From: Streptomyces sp. YS415
GTDB taxonomy: Bacteria; Actinomycetota; Actinomycetes; Streptomycetales; Streptomycetaceae
Direction of reading: 5' to 3'
Length of the DNA: 64,000 nucleotides
Assembly (NCBI RefSeq): GCF_023544665.1
Contig: NZ_JAMJFL010000033.1
Location: forward strand, 16,010-80,009
Shown here: piece by piece, positions 33,424 to 42,628 of the stretch
How the letters are laid out: each line of letters starts with the position of its first letter
How positions within the stretch are numbered: position 1 is the stretch's first letter
Translations under genes and position numbers: made by a program
Notes under the pieces: generated by a model
The model's database searches: none
Told to the model about the DNA's origin: nothing
The model's input: only the letters and a program-made list of their open reading frames with translations

Positions 33424-34869
33424 GTGACACAGCCGGCGACGAGCAGCACGGCACCACCACCGGGATCCGGCGTGCCCGCCATGCCGCCGATCCCGCCGCA
33501 GCAGCACCGGCCCGCTCCCCCCGCCGAGCCGACGGCACCCCCGCCACCGGTGACCCGCCGCACCGCCTTCGCCGAGGGCGTGGACCGGCTCCGCGCCGCC
33601 GCCACCACCGAGCCCGGCCGGCTCCGGATCATCGGCGCCGTACTCGCCCTGCTGGTCGTCGCCTTCGGCGCGGTCACCGCCTGGCAGGTCGCCGACCGCG
33701 CGGCCGCCGCCGACGACGTCCTGCACAGCAGCCAGCCGCTCAGCTCCGACGCCGCCGACATCTACCGCTCCCTCGCCGACGCCAACACCGCCGCCTCCAG
33801 CGGCTTCCTGGCCGGCCGCTCGGAGACCGGCGTCAACCGCGTCCGCTACGAGAAGGGCATCCGCACGGCCGCGGAGAAGCTCGTCACCGCCGCGGCCAAC
33901 TCCGACCCCGACTCCCCCTCCGCGGCGACCATCGCCAAGCTCAACCGGCTGCTCCCGGAGTACAAGGGCCTGGTCGAGCAGGCCCGGACGTACAACCGCC
34001 AGGGCTTCCCGGTCGGCGGCGCCTATCTGCGGTACGCCAACGAGAAGATGCAGCAGGAGATGCTCCCGGCCGCGGAGGATCTCTACAAGAAGGAGAACCA
34101 GCGGCTGCGCGACGACTACGACGGCGCCACCCCGTACCCCTGGGCCGCGATCGCCCTCGGCGTCCTCGCGCTCGCCGCCCTCGCCTGGGCCCAGCACCGC
34201 AACTACCGCCGCACCAACCGCGTCCTGAACCACGGCCTGGTCGCCGCCACCGCCGCCGCCACCGTGGTGCTGCTGTGGCTGGTCATCGGCCACAGCGTGG
34301 CCCGCGCGAGCCTGAACGACTCCTACGACCACGGCGTCCGCTCGCTGAACGTCCTGCACGACGCCCGGATCGCCTCCCTGAAGGCCCGCGGCAACGAGAA
34401 CCTGACGCTGGTCTCCCGCGGCGCCGAGACGAAGAAGGTCGGCGAGGAGACGTACGACGCCTACGACTACGACTTCACGCAGGACATGAACGCCCTCGGC
34501 AAGGGCCTCGCCCTCGCGGGGGATCTCGCCGACGACCGGGCGGGCGAGCGGCCGGTCACCTCGGCCGTGGCGAACATGACGGAGTGGAAGAAGCGCCACT
34601 CCGCCGCCCGCGCGGAGGACGAGAACGGCGAGTACCAGCAGGCGCTGGACAAGGTGATCGGCGCCAAGGGCACCACCGGCGAGTGCTTCGACAGCGTCGA
34701 CACCAACCTCGCCACCGCGCTGAAGCACGAGACGGCCGAGTTCAAGTCGGCGGCCGGCAACGGCCTGGACGCGATGTCGGGGCTGACCATCGGCGCGGCG
34801 GTGCTCGCCGTGCTGGGCGCGGCCGGCGCCGTCCTGGGCATCGGCCGCAGGCTGTCGGAGTACCGGTGA
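33424..34869 (+). CDS. glnX: GlnX-like four-helix membrane sensor
   Basis: The 481-residue protein has a Pro-rich cytoplasmic N-terminus (about 1-70) and four transmembrane helices (IGAVLALLVVAFGAVTAWQV; AAIALGVLALAALAWA; VAATAAATVVLLWLVIGHSV; LTIGAAVLAVLGAAGAVLGI). Helices 1-2 and 3-4 bracket two mostly helical extracytoplasmic domains, as in chemoreceptor-like sensors. In mycobacteria GlnX lies beside GlnH and PknG and carries the amino-acid signal from periplasmic GlnH to the kinase; the same three families occur here in order. GTG at 33424 has GGAGG at good spacing, better than the ATGs at 33403 and 33409. Confidence 0.8.
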   Translation: MTQPATSSTAPPPGSGVPAMPPIPPQQHRPAPPAEPTAPPPPVTRRTAFAEGVDRLRAAATTEPGRLRIIGAVLALLVVAFGAVTAWQVADRAAAADDVLHSSQPLSSDAADIYRSLADANTAASSGFLAGRSETGVNRVRYEKGIRTAAEKLVTAAANSDPDSPSAATIAKLNRLLPEYKGLVEQARTYNRQGFPVGGAYLRYANEKMQQEMLPAAEDLYKKENQRLRDDYDGATPYPWAAIALGVLALAALAWAQHRNYRRTNRVLNHGLVAATAAATVVLLWLVIGHSVARASLNDSYDHGVRSLNVLHDARIASLKARGNENLTLVSRGAETKKVGEETYDAYDYDFTQDMNALGKGLALAGDLADDRAGERPVTSAVANMTEWKKRHSAARAEDENGEYQQALDKVIGAKGTTGECFDSVDTNLATALKHETAEFKSAAGNGLDAMSGLTIGAAVLAVLGAAGAVLGIGRRLSEYR

Positions 34870-34883
34870 GAGGGGGCAGGACG

Positions 34884-35927
34884 ATGCGCGCGAAGCGACT
34901 GCGGGCCAGTCTGAAAGGCTGGGGCGGAGTAGGAGCGATGGCGGCCGTGTGCGCCCTTGCGGTGGTGCTCGCGCTGCTGCTGCCGCTCGCCCGGGCCGCC
35001 GGCGACGGCAGCACCGGCACCGGTGGCCCGGGGATCGCGCAGGGCAGCCACGCCCGCGCCGAGGAGGAGTGCACGGACCCGGAGAAGCAGACGCTCTCCC
35101 CGTCCGGCGCGGACGGTCCGACCATCGAGGCGATCAAGAACCGGCAGGGCGAGAAGCGCAAGCTGATCGTCGGCGTCGACCAGAACAGCTACCGCTGGGG
35201 CTACCGCAACCCCAACAGCACCGGCGCCGCCGAGCTGGAGGGCTTCGACATCGACCTGGCGCGCCGGATCGCCGAGGACATCCTGGGCGACCCGGACGCG
35301 GTGCAGTTCAAGGCGATACCGACCAACCAGCGCATCCCGGCGATCCAGGAGGGCCGCGTCGACATGGTGGTCCGCACCATGACGATCAACTGCGACCGGC
35401 TCACCGACGTCGCGTTCTCCGCGCCCTACTTCAAGACCGGCCAGCAGGTCCTCGCCCCCAAGTCCTCCGACGTCACCGGCTACGACGACACCCTCGCCGA
35501 CCGGAAGATCTGCACCGCCGAGGGTTCGACGGCGTACTCCACCCTGGAGCAGGGCCGCAAGGACGGCAACCTGCCGGCCTCGGCGGACATCTCCCGCACC
35601 GTTCCCAACCAGCTCGACTGCCTGGTCCGTCTCCAACTCGGCGAAGCCGACGCGGTGGTGACCGACGGCGCGCTCGCCGCGAGCCAGGCGGCGCAGGACC
35701 CGACGGTCGAGCTGAAGGGCGCGGCGTTCACCACCGAGTACTACGGCGTGGCGATGAAGAAGGACGCCGACGATCTGGTACGCCGGGTCAACCAGATCCT
35801 GGTGGACTACCGCAAGGACGCCTCCGGCGGCTGGCAGGCGTCGTACGACACCTGGCTGTCGGCGACACTGGGGGCGGAGTCGGCGGATTCGGAACCGCCC
35901 GCACCGCGGTACCTCCGCAAGAGCTGA
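34884..35927 (+). CDS. glnH: GlnH-like periplasmic amino-acid-binding protein
   Basis: The 347-residue protein has an N-terminal membrane anchor or signal (AAVCALAVVLALLLPLARAA) and an SBP_bac_3 domain: LIVGVDQNSYRWGYRN, ELEGFDIDLARRIAEDILG, RVDMVVRTMTINCDRL, VAFSAPYF. These motifs match polar amino-acid (Asp/Glu/Gln) binding proteins. Unlike mycobacterial GlnH it lacks a clear lipobox. There is no ABC permease nearby, so it acts as a sensor input to the GlnX-like protein, not a transporter part. ATG at 34884 is used; a GTG at 34866 overlapping the glnX stop is possible. Confidence 0.87.
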   Translation: MRAKRLRASLKGWGGVGAMAAVCALAVVLALLLPLARAAGDGSTGTGGPGIAQGSHARAEEECTDPEKQTLSPSGADGPTIEAIKNRQGEKRKLIVGVDQNSYRWGYRNPNSTGAAELEGFDIDLARRIAEDILGDPDAVQFKAIPTNQRIPAIQEGRVDMVVRTMTINCDRLTDVAFSAPYFKTGQQVLAPKSSDVTGYDDTLADRKICTAEGSTAYSTLEQGRKDGNLPASADISRTVPNQLDCLVRLQLGEADAVVTDGALAASQAAQDPTVELKGAAFTTEYYGVAMKKDADDLVRRVNQILVDYRKDASGGWQASYDTWLSATLGAESADSEPPAPRYLRKS

Positions 35928-35981
35928 ACCCGGCACGAGCACAACCCCCCAACCGCACAACACAGCAGCGAGAGGTGATCG

Positions 35982-37316
35982 ATGGGCGTCACGGGACCCC
36001 CCGGGCCGGTGATGGACCGGGACGAGGTGGACCGTGCGCTGGCGCGGCTCGGCGCGGAGCACGAGGCGATCGAGACCTCGCTGCTCGCCCTCCAGGACCA
36101 CGCGGGCCGCAGACTCCTCGAAGGCGCCGAGCTCACCGGCGTCACCCACGAGCGCTGGACGGCCGCGGAGGCGTCGATCACGCTGCTGTGGGCCTACTTC
36201 GACGCCTATACGGCGGCCCTGCGCGGCGCCCGTGAGATCCGCTCCCGGCGCCGCTGGTCCAGCCGCGAGGACCTGGCGGAGCTGACCGAGCTCCTGCGCG
36301 GCGAGTCCGTCACGGTCGCCGGTTCCACCGTGGCCACCGCCAACGCGCCGACGCTGCACGGCGGTTCGGGCAAGCTCAGCGAGCGGTTCACGCTGGCCGC
36401 ACTGGTCGACCGGATGAACGAGCTGTACGCGAGCTCACTGGACATGGTCGTCGCCGCCGACGCGGTGTGGTCGGCGCTGCCTGCCCGGATCGATTTACTG
36501 GCCGCGGAGCTCCAGCGCACCCGCAAGCTCGCGCACTCCGTCGGCGTCCGCCCGGGCGAGCACCCGGCCGGCGACGACCTGGAGCGCATCACCCGCACGC
36601 TGACGGACCTGCGCGCGCAGGTCGTGTCGGACCCGCTCGCCTTCTGGCGTCCCGCGCAGGGCAGTTCGGCCCCCGGCGGCGGCAAGCCGGACACCACGGT
36701 GTACGACCGTGAGGCGCGCGCCCTGGAGGACGTACGCCGGGAGATCGACGCCGTGCTCACCGTCCGGCAGGACGCCGAGGCCCGCCTGGTGAAGCTGCGG
36801 GACGTGCTCTCCCGCGCGGACCGCACCCTCGCCGAGGCACGCACCGCGCGCGGCGAGGTCCTGGCGAAGATCGCCGCCACCGAGGTACCGGTGGTCAGCG
36901 GTCCGCCGACCGCGCTGCAGGAGCAGCTGGCGACGGCCGCCGAGTACCGCAGGCACGGCCAGTGGCACCGGCTGTCCCCGCTGCTGGAGTCGCTGGAGGA
37001 GAAGGCGGAGGACGAACTGCTGCGCGCCCGCGAGTCGTTGACCGCCGTTACCCAGCCGCTGGCGGTCCGCGCCGAGCTGCGCGGGCGGCTGGACGCGTAC
37101 AAGGCGAAGGTGGCCCGGCACGGCCTGGCCGAGGACCCGTTCCTCATCGAGCGGTACGACGCGGCCCGGCGGATGCTGTGGAGCGCGCCCTGCGACCTGC
37201 GCGTCGCGGAACAGGCCGTCCTGCGCTACCAGCGGGCGGCCGTCGAACTGCTCGGCACCCCGCGGGTGGCGGAGCAGGACGGACCGGAGGATCGTCGGGG
37301 GGAGACGAGGTCATGA
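35982..37316 (+). CDS. Helical (coiled-coil-rich) protein of unknown function within the PknG locus
   Basis: The 444-residue protein has no signal, membrane segment or recognised domain. It is Ala/Glu/Arg/Leu-rich with long predicted helices (about 10-90, 270-330, 340-440), suggesting coiled coils or a helical scaffold. ATG at 35982 follows GAGAGG. Its stop overlaps the kinase start (ATGA), so it is made in step with the kinase. Context suggests an adaptor or substrate of the PknG-like kinase. I do not recognise the family. Confidence 0.8.
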   Translation: MGVTGPPGPVMDRDEVDRALARLGAEHEAIETSLLALQDHAGRRLLEGAELTGVTHERWTAAEASITLLWAYFDAYTAALRGAREIRSRRRWSSREDLAELTELLRGESVTVAGSTVATANAPTLHGGSGKLSERFTLAALVDRMNELYASSLDMVVAADAVWSALPARIDLLAAELQRTRKLAHSVGVRPGEHPAGDDLERITRTLTDLRAQVVSDPLAFWRPAQGSSAPGGGKPDTTVYDREARALEDVRREIDAVLTVRQDAEARLVKLRDVLSRADRTLAEARTARGEVLAKIAATEVPVVSGPPTALQEQLATAAEYRRHGQWHRLSPLLESLEEKAEDELLRARESLTAVTQPLAVRAELRGRLDAYKAKVARHGLAEDPFLIERYDAARRMLWSAPCDLRVAEQAVLRYQRAAVELLGTPRVAEQDGPEDRRGETRS

Positions 37317-39790
37317 GTCAGCCACAGCAGTCCTGCCAGCGGCCCGGCTGCGGCGGTGCGTACGAGGACATGGGCGGCGGTGAGCTGTACTGCGACACCT
37401 GCGGTCTGGCCCCGGTCGTCTCCTCGTCCGGCATGGTCGGCTCGACGCCCACCGGGGTGACCGGCGGCGGCAAGGGCGGTTCGGGCAGCACCAGTTCCCG
37501 CTCCAGCAGCCGCAGCAGCTCGCGTACGTCCTCGCAGTCGTCGAAGTCGCGCCGCTCGGTGTCCGGGCGGCTGTCGCGGTCCCTGTCGGGCCGTGCCTCC
37601 GGCCGCTCGGTGTCGGTGCGCAGCTCCGGTTCCGCCGCCGCCACCTCGGGACGGGGCCGGCTCGGCGTCGGCCTGGTGGACGTGCCGGACGTGCCGCGGC
37701 CCGACCCGCGCGCGATGGTGCTGGACAACCCGGAGGTGCCCGAGCGCAAGCGGTTCTGCTCGCGTTCGGACTGCGGGGCGCCGGTGGGCCGGGCGCGCGG
37801 CGAGCGGCCGGGCCGTACGGAGGGCTTCTGCACCAAGTGCGGGCACCCGTACTCCTTCGTCCCGAAGCTGAAGTCCGGCGATGTGGTGCACGGGCAGTAC
37901 GAGGTCGTGGGCTGTCTGGCACACGGCGGGCTCGGCTGGGTCTACCTCGCCGTGGACCGTGCGGTCTCCGACCGCTGGGTGGTCCTCAAGGGCCTGCTCG
38001 ACACCGGCGACCAGGACGCGATGGCCGCCGCGATCTCCGAGCGGCGCTTCCTCGCGGAGATCGAGCACGCCAACATCGTGCGGATCTACAACTTCGTCGA
38101 GCACCTGGACCAGCGCACCGGCTCCCTGGACGGCTACATCGTCATGGAGTACGTCGGCGGCAAGTCCCTCAAGGAGATCGCCAACGACCGCCGCACCGCG
38201 GCGGGCAAGCGCGATCCGCTGCCGGTGGAGCAGGCCTGCGCCTACGGCATCGAGGCCCTGGAGGCCCTCGGCCATCTGCACAGCCGCAACCTGCTGTACT
38301 GCGACTTCAAGGTCGACAACGCCATCCAGACCGAGAGCCAGCTCAAGCTCATCGACATGGGCGCGGTGCGCAGGATGGACGACGAGGAGTCGGCCATCTA
38401 CGGCACGGTGGGCTACCAGGCGCCGGAGGTCGCGGAGGTCGGCCCGTCGGTGGCGAGCGACCTCTACACCGTCGGCCGCACCCTGGCGGTGCTCACCTTC
38501 GACTTCCAGGGCTACACGAACGTCTTCGTGGACTCCCTGCCCGACCCGGACAACATCGAGGTGTTCCGGCAGTACGAGTCCTTCTACCGGCTGCTGGTCC
38601 GGGCGACGGACCCCGACCCGGCCCGCCGGTTCGCCTCCGCGCAGGAGATGGCGGAGCAGCTGACGGGCGTGCTGCGGGAGGTCGTGTCGCTGCAGACGGG
38701 ACGCGCGCGGCCCGCGCTGTCGACGCTGTTCGGTCCCGAAGTGAAGGTCACCGACACGGTGTTGTTCCCGAAGCTGGACGGCGAGGTCTCCCGTCTGGGG
38801 GCCCGCGGCAGCGCCGCCACCACCGCGCCCGCCCTGGCCGGCGGCCTGGTCAAGCCCGTCCTCACCCCCGCGGCGGCCCTCGCCCTGCCCGTGCCGCACG
38901 TGGACCCGGGAGACCCCAACGCCGGTTTCCTGGCGGGCCTGATGACCTCCGCGCCCGGCGAACTCGTCAGCGCGCTCGCCGCCGCCCCGGCGCCCTCCAC
39001 CGAGACCCGGCTGCGGCAGGTGCGGGCCTGGCTGGAGAACGGCGACGCGGGCACCGCCCACGAGGCCCTGCTGCACCTGGAGGCGGAGCGGCCCGACGAC
39101 TGGCGGGTGGTCTGGTACCGGGGCGTGGCCGCGCTGGTGACCGGCGATCACGAGGGCGCCGCGCTCGCCTTCGACGCGATCTACGACGCCTTCCCCGGCG
39201 AGCCCGCCCCCAAGCTGGCCCTGGGCCTGTGCGCGGAGGTGCTCGGCCAGCTCGACAACGCCGCCGAGTACTACCGCCTGGTCTGGACGACCGACCCGAG
39301 CTATGTGAGCGCCGCGTTCGGCCTGGCCCGCGTCCAGCTCGCCACCGGCGACCGGCGCAGCGCCGTGACGACGCTGGAGTCGGTTCCGGAGAGCTCCATC
39401 CACTACACGGCCGCACGGGTCGCGGCGGTACGGGCGCGGCTGCGCCAGCGCACCGCGGTCGCCGGTGACGTACCGTTCCTGGACGACCTGACCGCCGCGG
39501 CGGGCCAGGTGGAAGCGCTTCAGGCGTACGGTCTGGACCCGGCGCGCCGCGAGCAGTTGGCGGCCGAGGTGCTCGGCAGTGCGCTGGACTGGATACTCTC
39601 CGGTGGCCAAGGTTCCGTCCCCACCGCCGTCGGGGGACGGTTGCTGCTCGGCAGCGGCCTGGACGAGCGGGGACTGCGGTTCGGTCTGGAGCGTTCGTAC
39701 CGCACGCTGGCCCGGCTCGCGCAGGGCGGCGAGGAGAGGATCGACCTGGTGGAACGTGCCAATCGTTACCGCCCCCGGACGTGGGTGTAG
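37313..39790 (+). CDS. pknG: PknG-like Ser/Thr protein kinase with zinc ribbons and TPR region
   Basis: The 825-residue soluble kinase has an N-terminal four-Cys ribbon (C8, C13, C27, C30), a Ser/Arg-rich segment (57-113), a rubredoxin-like Cys module (C149, C154, C173, C176), a kinase domain (~195-465) and a C-terminal TPR-like helical region (~560-825). Kinase elements are the glycine loop AHGGLGW (203-209), Lys226, a catalytic loop YCDFKVDN with Asp331, Lys333 and Asn336, and DMG at 348-350 in place of DFG. PknG of mycobacteria has the same rubredoxin-kinase-TPR order and controls glutamate metabolism through FHA proteins. It overlaps the upstream helical-protein gene by 4 bases. Confidence 0.92.
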   Translation: MSQPQQSCQRPGCGGAYEDMGGGELYCDTCGLAPVVSSSGMVGSTPTGVTGGGKGGSGSTSSRSSSRSSSRTSSQSSKSRRSVSGRLSRSLSGRASGRSVSVRSSGSAAATSGRGRLGVGLVDVPDVPRPDPRAMVLDNPEVPERKRFCSRSDCGAPVGRARGERPGRTEGFCTKCGHPYSFVPKLKSGDVVHGQYEVVGCLAHGGLGWVYLAVDRAVSDRWVVLKGLLDTGDQDAMAAAISERRFLAEIEHANIVRIYNFVEHLDQRTGSLDGYIVMEYVGGKSLKEIANDRRTAAGKRDPLPVEQACAYGIEALEALGHLHSRNLLYCDFKVDNAIQTESQLKLIDMGAVRRMDDEESAIYGTVGYQAPEVAEVGPSVASDLYTVGRTLAVLTFDFQGYTNVFVDSLPDPDNIEVFRQYESFYRLLVRATDPDPARRFASAQEMAEQLTGVLREVVSLQTGRARPALSTLFGPEVKVTDTVLFPKLDGEVSRLGARGSAATTAPALAGGLVKPVLTPAAALALPVPHVDPGDPNAGFLAGLMTSAPGELVSALAAAPAPSTETRLRQVRAWLENGDAGTAHEALLHLEAERPDDWRVVWYRGVAALVTGDHEGAALAFDAIYDAFPGEPAPKLALGLCAEVLGQLDNAAEYYRLVWTTDPSYVSAAFGLARVQLATGDRRSAVTTLESVPESSIHYTAARVAAVRARLRQRTAVAGDVPFLDDLTAAAGQVEALQAYGLDPARREQLAAEVLGSALDWILSGGQGSVPTAVGGRLLLGSGLDERGLRFGLERSYRTLARLAQGGEERIDLVERANRYRPRTWV

Positions 39791-39793
39791 TTG

Positions 39794-41080
39794 ATGTCGC
39801 AGATGCCCCAGCAGGCCGCTCTGTCGAAGTGCCCGAGCTGCGCCGAACCGCTGCTCTCGGGTGACCGTTTCTGCGAGAAGTGCGGATACGACCTGTCCGC
39901 CCTCGCCGGCACACCGGCCGCCTTCAACAGCGCGGTCCCGCCGCCGCGGCCCGGCGCCGCCGGCGCGGCCTGGCCGCAGGTCTCCGAGCCGGCCGGCCCG
40001 GACGCCCCGGCGGCGGTGCACCGGCCCGCCGATCTCCCGGGGGCCGAACCGGACGGCCGCGGTCACTCGGGCGTGCGGTTCGACCACGCGCCCGAGCCCG
40101 AGGAGTACCCGCTCCAGGCGCCCGACCCGCGCGTCGCCGCCGAGGAGCCGGCCCCGGCCGGGGCCGCCAAGGTGTGCGTGGCCTGCCGGGCGGGCCGGGT
40201 CGACCACGACGGCTACTGCGAGAACTGCGGTCACGCCCAGCCCCGCGAGCGCGACCACATGGAGCAGTCGTGCGGCCCGATCGCCGCCGTCAGCGACCGC
40301 GGACTGCGCCACCACCGCAACGAGGACTCCTTCGCCGTGGGCTGCACGGCCCTCGCCGACGGCTCCCCCGCGCTCCTGGCGATCGTCTGCGACGGCGTCT
40401 CCTCGGCGACCCGCCCCGACGACGCCTCGCAGGCCGCGTCCCGCGCGGCGAGCGAATCGCTGCTGGCGGCGCTGCCGCAGGGCACGCATCCGCAGCAGGC
40501 CATGCACGAGGCGATCGTCGCCGCCTCCCGCGCGGTCAACGCGCTGGCCGGCGAGCCCGCCACCGCCCGCGAGCACGCCCCGCACCAGAACGCGCCCGCC
40601 TGCACCCTCGTCGGCGCCGTGATCACCGCCGGGCTGCTGGTCGTCGGCTGGGTCGGCGACAGCCGCGTCTACTGGGTCCCGGTGGACCGCAGCGCGCCCG
40701 CGGCCCGGCTCACCGAGGACGACTCCTGGGCCGCGCAGATGGTCGCCGCGGGCCTGATGAACGAGGCCGAGGCGTACGCCGACGAGCGCGCCCACGCGAT
40801 CACCGGGTGGCTCGGCGCGGACGCCTACGAACTGGAGCCGCACACCGCGTCCTTCAAGCCGGACCGGCCGGGCGTGGTGGTGGTCTGCACCGACGGGCTG
40901 TGGAACTACGCCGAGGCGGCCGGCGAGATGGCGGACGTGGTGCCCCTCGACGCGGCCGTACGTCCGCTGCACAGCGCCCAGGTGCTGGTGGGCCACGCGC
41001 TCGACGGCGGGGGCCACGACAACGTAACAGTGGCCGTGCTGCCGTTCCCGGCCCCGCCGATGGGGGCAGGATCGGCCTGA
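39794..41080 (+). CDS. PP2C-family Ser/Thr phosphatase with two zinc ribbons
   Basis: The 428-residue protein starts with a zinc ribbon (C13, C16, C27, C30), then a Pro-rich linker, a second ribbon (C128, C131, C142, C145) and a PPM/PP2C domain from about 155. Metal-binding motifs are intact: HHRNEDSF, VCDGVSS, GWVGDSRVYW, VVCTDGLWNY and GGHDNVTV. It should dephosphorylate pSer/pThr proteins. Starting 3 bases after the kinase stop, it is the obvious counterpart of the PknG-like kinase. ATG at 39794 is preceded directly by an in-frame TTG. Confidence 0.93.
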   Translation: MSQMPQQAALSKCPSCAEPLLSGDRFCEKCGYDLSALAGTPAAFNSAVPPPRPGAAGAAWPQVSEPAGPDAPAAVHRPADLPGAEPDGRGHSGVRFDHAPEPEEYPLQAPDPRVAAEEPAPAGAAKVCVACRAGRVDHDGYCENCGHAQPRERDHMEQSCGPIAAVSDRGLRHHRNEDSFAVGCTALADGSPALLAIVCDGVSSATRPDDASQAASRAASESLLAALPQGTHPQQAMHEAIVAASRAVNALAGEPATAREHAPHQNAPACTLVGAVITAGLLVVGWVGDSRVYWVPVDRSAPAARLTEDDSWAAQMVAAGLMNEAEAYADERAHAITGWLGADAYELEPHTASFKPDRPGVVVVCTDGLWNYAEAAGEMADVVPLDAAVRPLHSAQVLVGHALDGGGHDNVTVAVLPFPAPPMGAGSA

Positions 41081-41179
41081 GGCCACGCAGCGGGGAAGCC
41101 TCGACGGGCCGGAGGGGACCGGTCCGCCATCAGCCATCGCCCCACCCCGGTGGGGTGACCTAGGGGGATCACAGAAGGC

Positions 41180-42523
41180 ATGGCCATTTTCTCGAAGTCG
41201 AACGTGCCGCAGTTCTCGATGGACGTGTACCAGAACGAGTACCTTCCCGAGGGCGGCCGTGAGGTCAACGCGATCGTCACGGTCTCCGCGACCGGCGGCG
41301 GCACGATCGGAAGCGCGGTCGCGGCGCCGCTCTACACGCCGGGCCAGGGTCCGTCCGCCGCGGTGGCGATCATGGTCGACTGCTCGGGTTCGATGGACTA
41401 CCCGCCGACCAAGATGCGCAACGCCCGGGACGCCACGGCCGCGGCCGTCGACACCCTGCGCGACGGGGTGCACTTCGCAGTGATCGGCGGCACGCACGTC
41501 GCCCGGGAGGTCTACCCGGGCGCCGGCCGGCTCGCGGTCGCCGACGCCACCACCCGCGAGGAGGCCAAGCAGGCGCTGCGCAGGCTCAGCGCGGGCGGCG
41601 GCACGGCCATCGGCACCTGGCTGCGGCTCGCGGACCGGCTGCTGTCCTCCGCGGACGTCGCCATCCGCCACGGCATCCTGCTCACCGACGGCCGCAATGA
41701 ACACGAGTCACCGGAGGACCTGCGCGCCGCACTGGACTCCTGCGCCGGCCGTTTCACCTGTGACGCGCGCGGTGTGGGCACCGACTGGGAAGTGAAAGAA
41801 GTCACAGGGATCGCCTCCGCCCTGCTCGGCACCGCCGACATCGTCGCCGACCCGGCGGGCCTGGCCGACGACTTCACGCGGATGATGGAGACGGCGATGG
41901 GCAAGGAGGTCGCGGACGTCGCCCTGCGGGTGTGGACGCCGGTGGGCACGACCATCAAGTTCGTCAAGCAAGTGGCGCCGACGGTCGAGGAGTTGACGGA
42001 CCGCCGTACCGAATCGGGGCCGCGCTCCGGGGACTACCCCACCGGCTCCTGGGGAGACGAGTCCCGTGACTACCACGTCTGCGTCGAGGTCCCGGTCGCC
42101 GACCTGGGCCAGGAGATGCTGGCCGCCCGGGTCTCGCTGGTCGTCCCGCAGCCGGACGGCAGCGTCCAGAACCTCGGCGCCCAGGGCCTGGTACGGGCCG
42201 TGTGGACCGACGACATGGCCGCCTCCACCTCGATCAACCCCCAAGTCGCGCACTACACCGGGCAGGCGGAACTGGCCCAGGCCATCCAGCAGGGCCTCGA
42301 TCTTCGCAAAGCGGGCAATATGGACGGAGCAACGGCCAAACTGGGCCGGGCCGTTCAGCTCGCCAGCGCCTCCGGAAACGCCGATACGGCGAAACTCCTT
42401 GCGAAGGTGGTGGACGTGGTCGATGCCGCGGCAGGTACTGTGCGACTGAAGGCGAAGGTCGCGGAGGCCGACGAGATGACTCTCGAGACCCGGTCGACAA
42501 AGACTGTTCGTGTGAAGAAGTGA
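41180..42523 (+). CDS. VWA-domain protein
   Basis: The 447-residue cytoplasmic protein has a von Willebrand A fold (~45-240) with a complete MIDAS motif DCSGS (67-71), a Thr in GGGTAIG and Asp in LLTDGRNEH. A beta-sandwich-like region and a helical C-terminal segment (AELAQAIQQGLDLRKAG onward) follow. VWA proteins bind partners through the metal site and often work with AAA or kinase systems. It lies in the phospho-signalling locus after the phosphatase, about 100 bases downstream. Confidence 0.9.
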   Translation: MAIFSKSNVPQFSMDVYQNEYLPEGGREVNAIVTVSATGGGTIGSAVAAPLYTPGQGPSAAVAIMVDCSGSMDYPPTKMRNARDATAAAVDTLRDGVHFAVIGGTHVAREVYPGAGRLAVADATTREEAKQALRRLSAGGGTAIGTWLRLADRLLSSADVAIRHGILLTDGRNEHESPEDLRAALDSCAGRFTCDARGVGTDWEVKEVTGIASALLGTADIVADPAGLADDFTRMMETAMGKEVADVALRVWTPVGTTIKFVKQVAPTVEELTDRRTESGPRSGDYPTGSWGDESRDYHVCVEVPVADLGQEMLAARVSLVVPQPDGSVQNLGAQGLVRAVWTDDMAASTSINPQVAHYTGQAELAQAIQQGLDLRKAGNMDGATAKLGRAVQLASASGNADTAKLLAKVVDVVDAAAGTVRLKAKVAEADEMTLETRSTKTVRVKK

Positions 42524-42628
42524 CATCAGAAGTGCCCGGGGGAAGCTACCGGGCACTGAGCGAGCCTGACCCCTCGGGGTTGGAGAAATCCGGCCGCCCG
42601 GCCGGAAAGGAGAGGGGGAAGCGCCGAC

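Noticed and set aside
37226..41704. Very long minus-strand open frame (about 1490 codons) opposite the kinase, phosphatase and VWA genes
   Set aside because: It is a GC-bias shadow: the plus-strand frames encode recognisable domains with correct codon bias and ribosome-binding sites.
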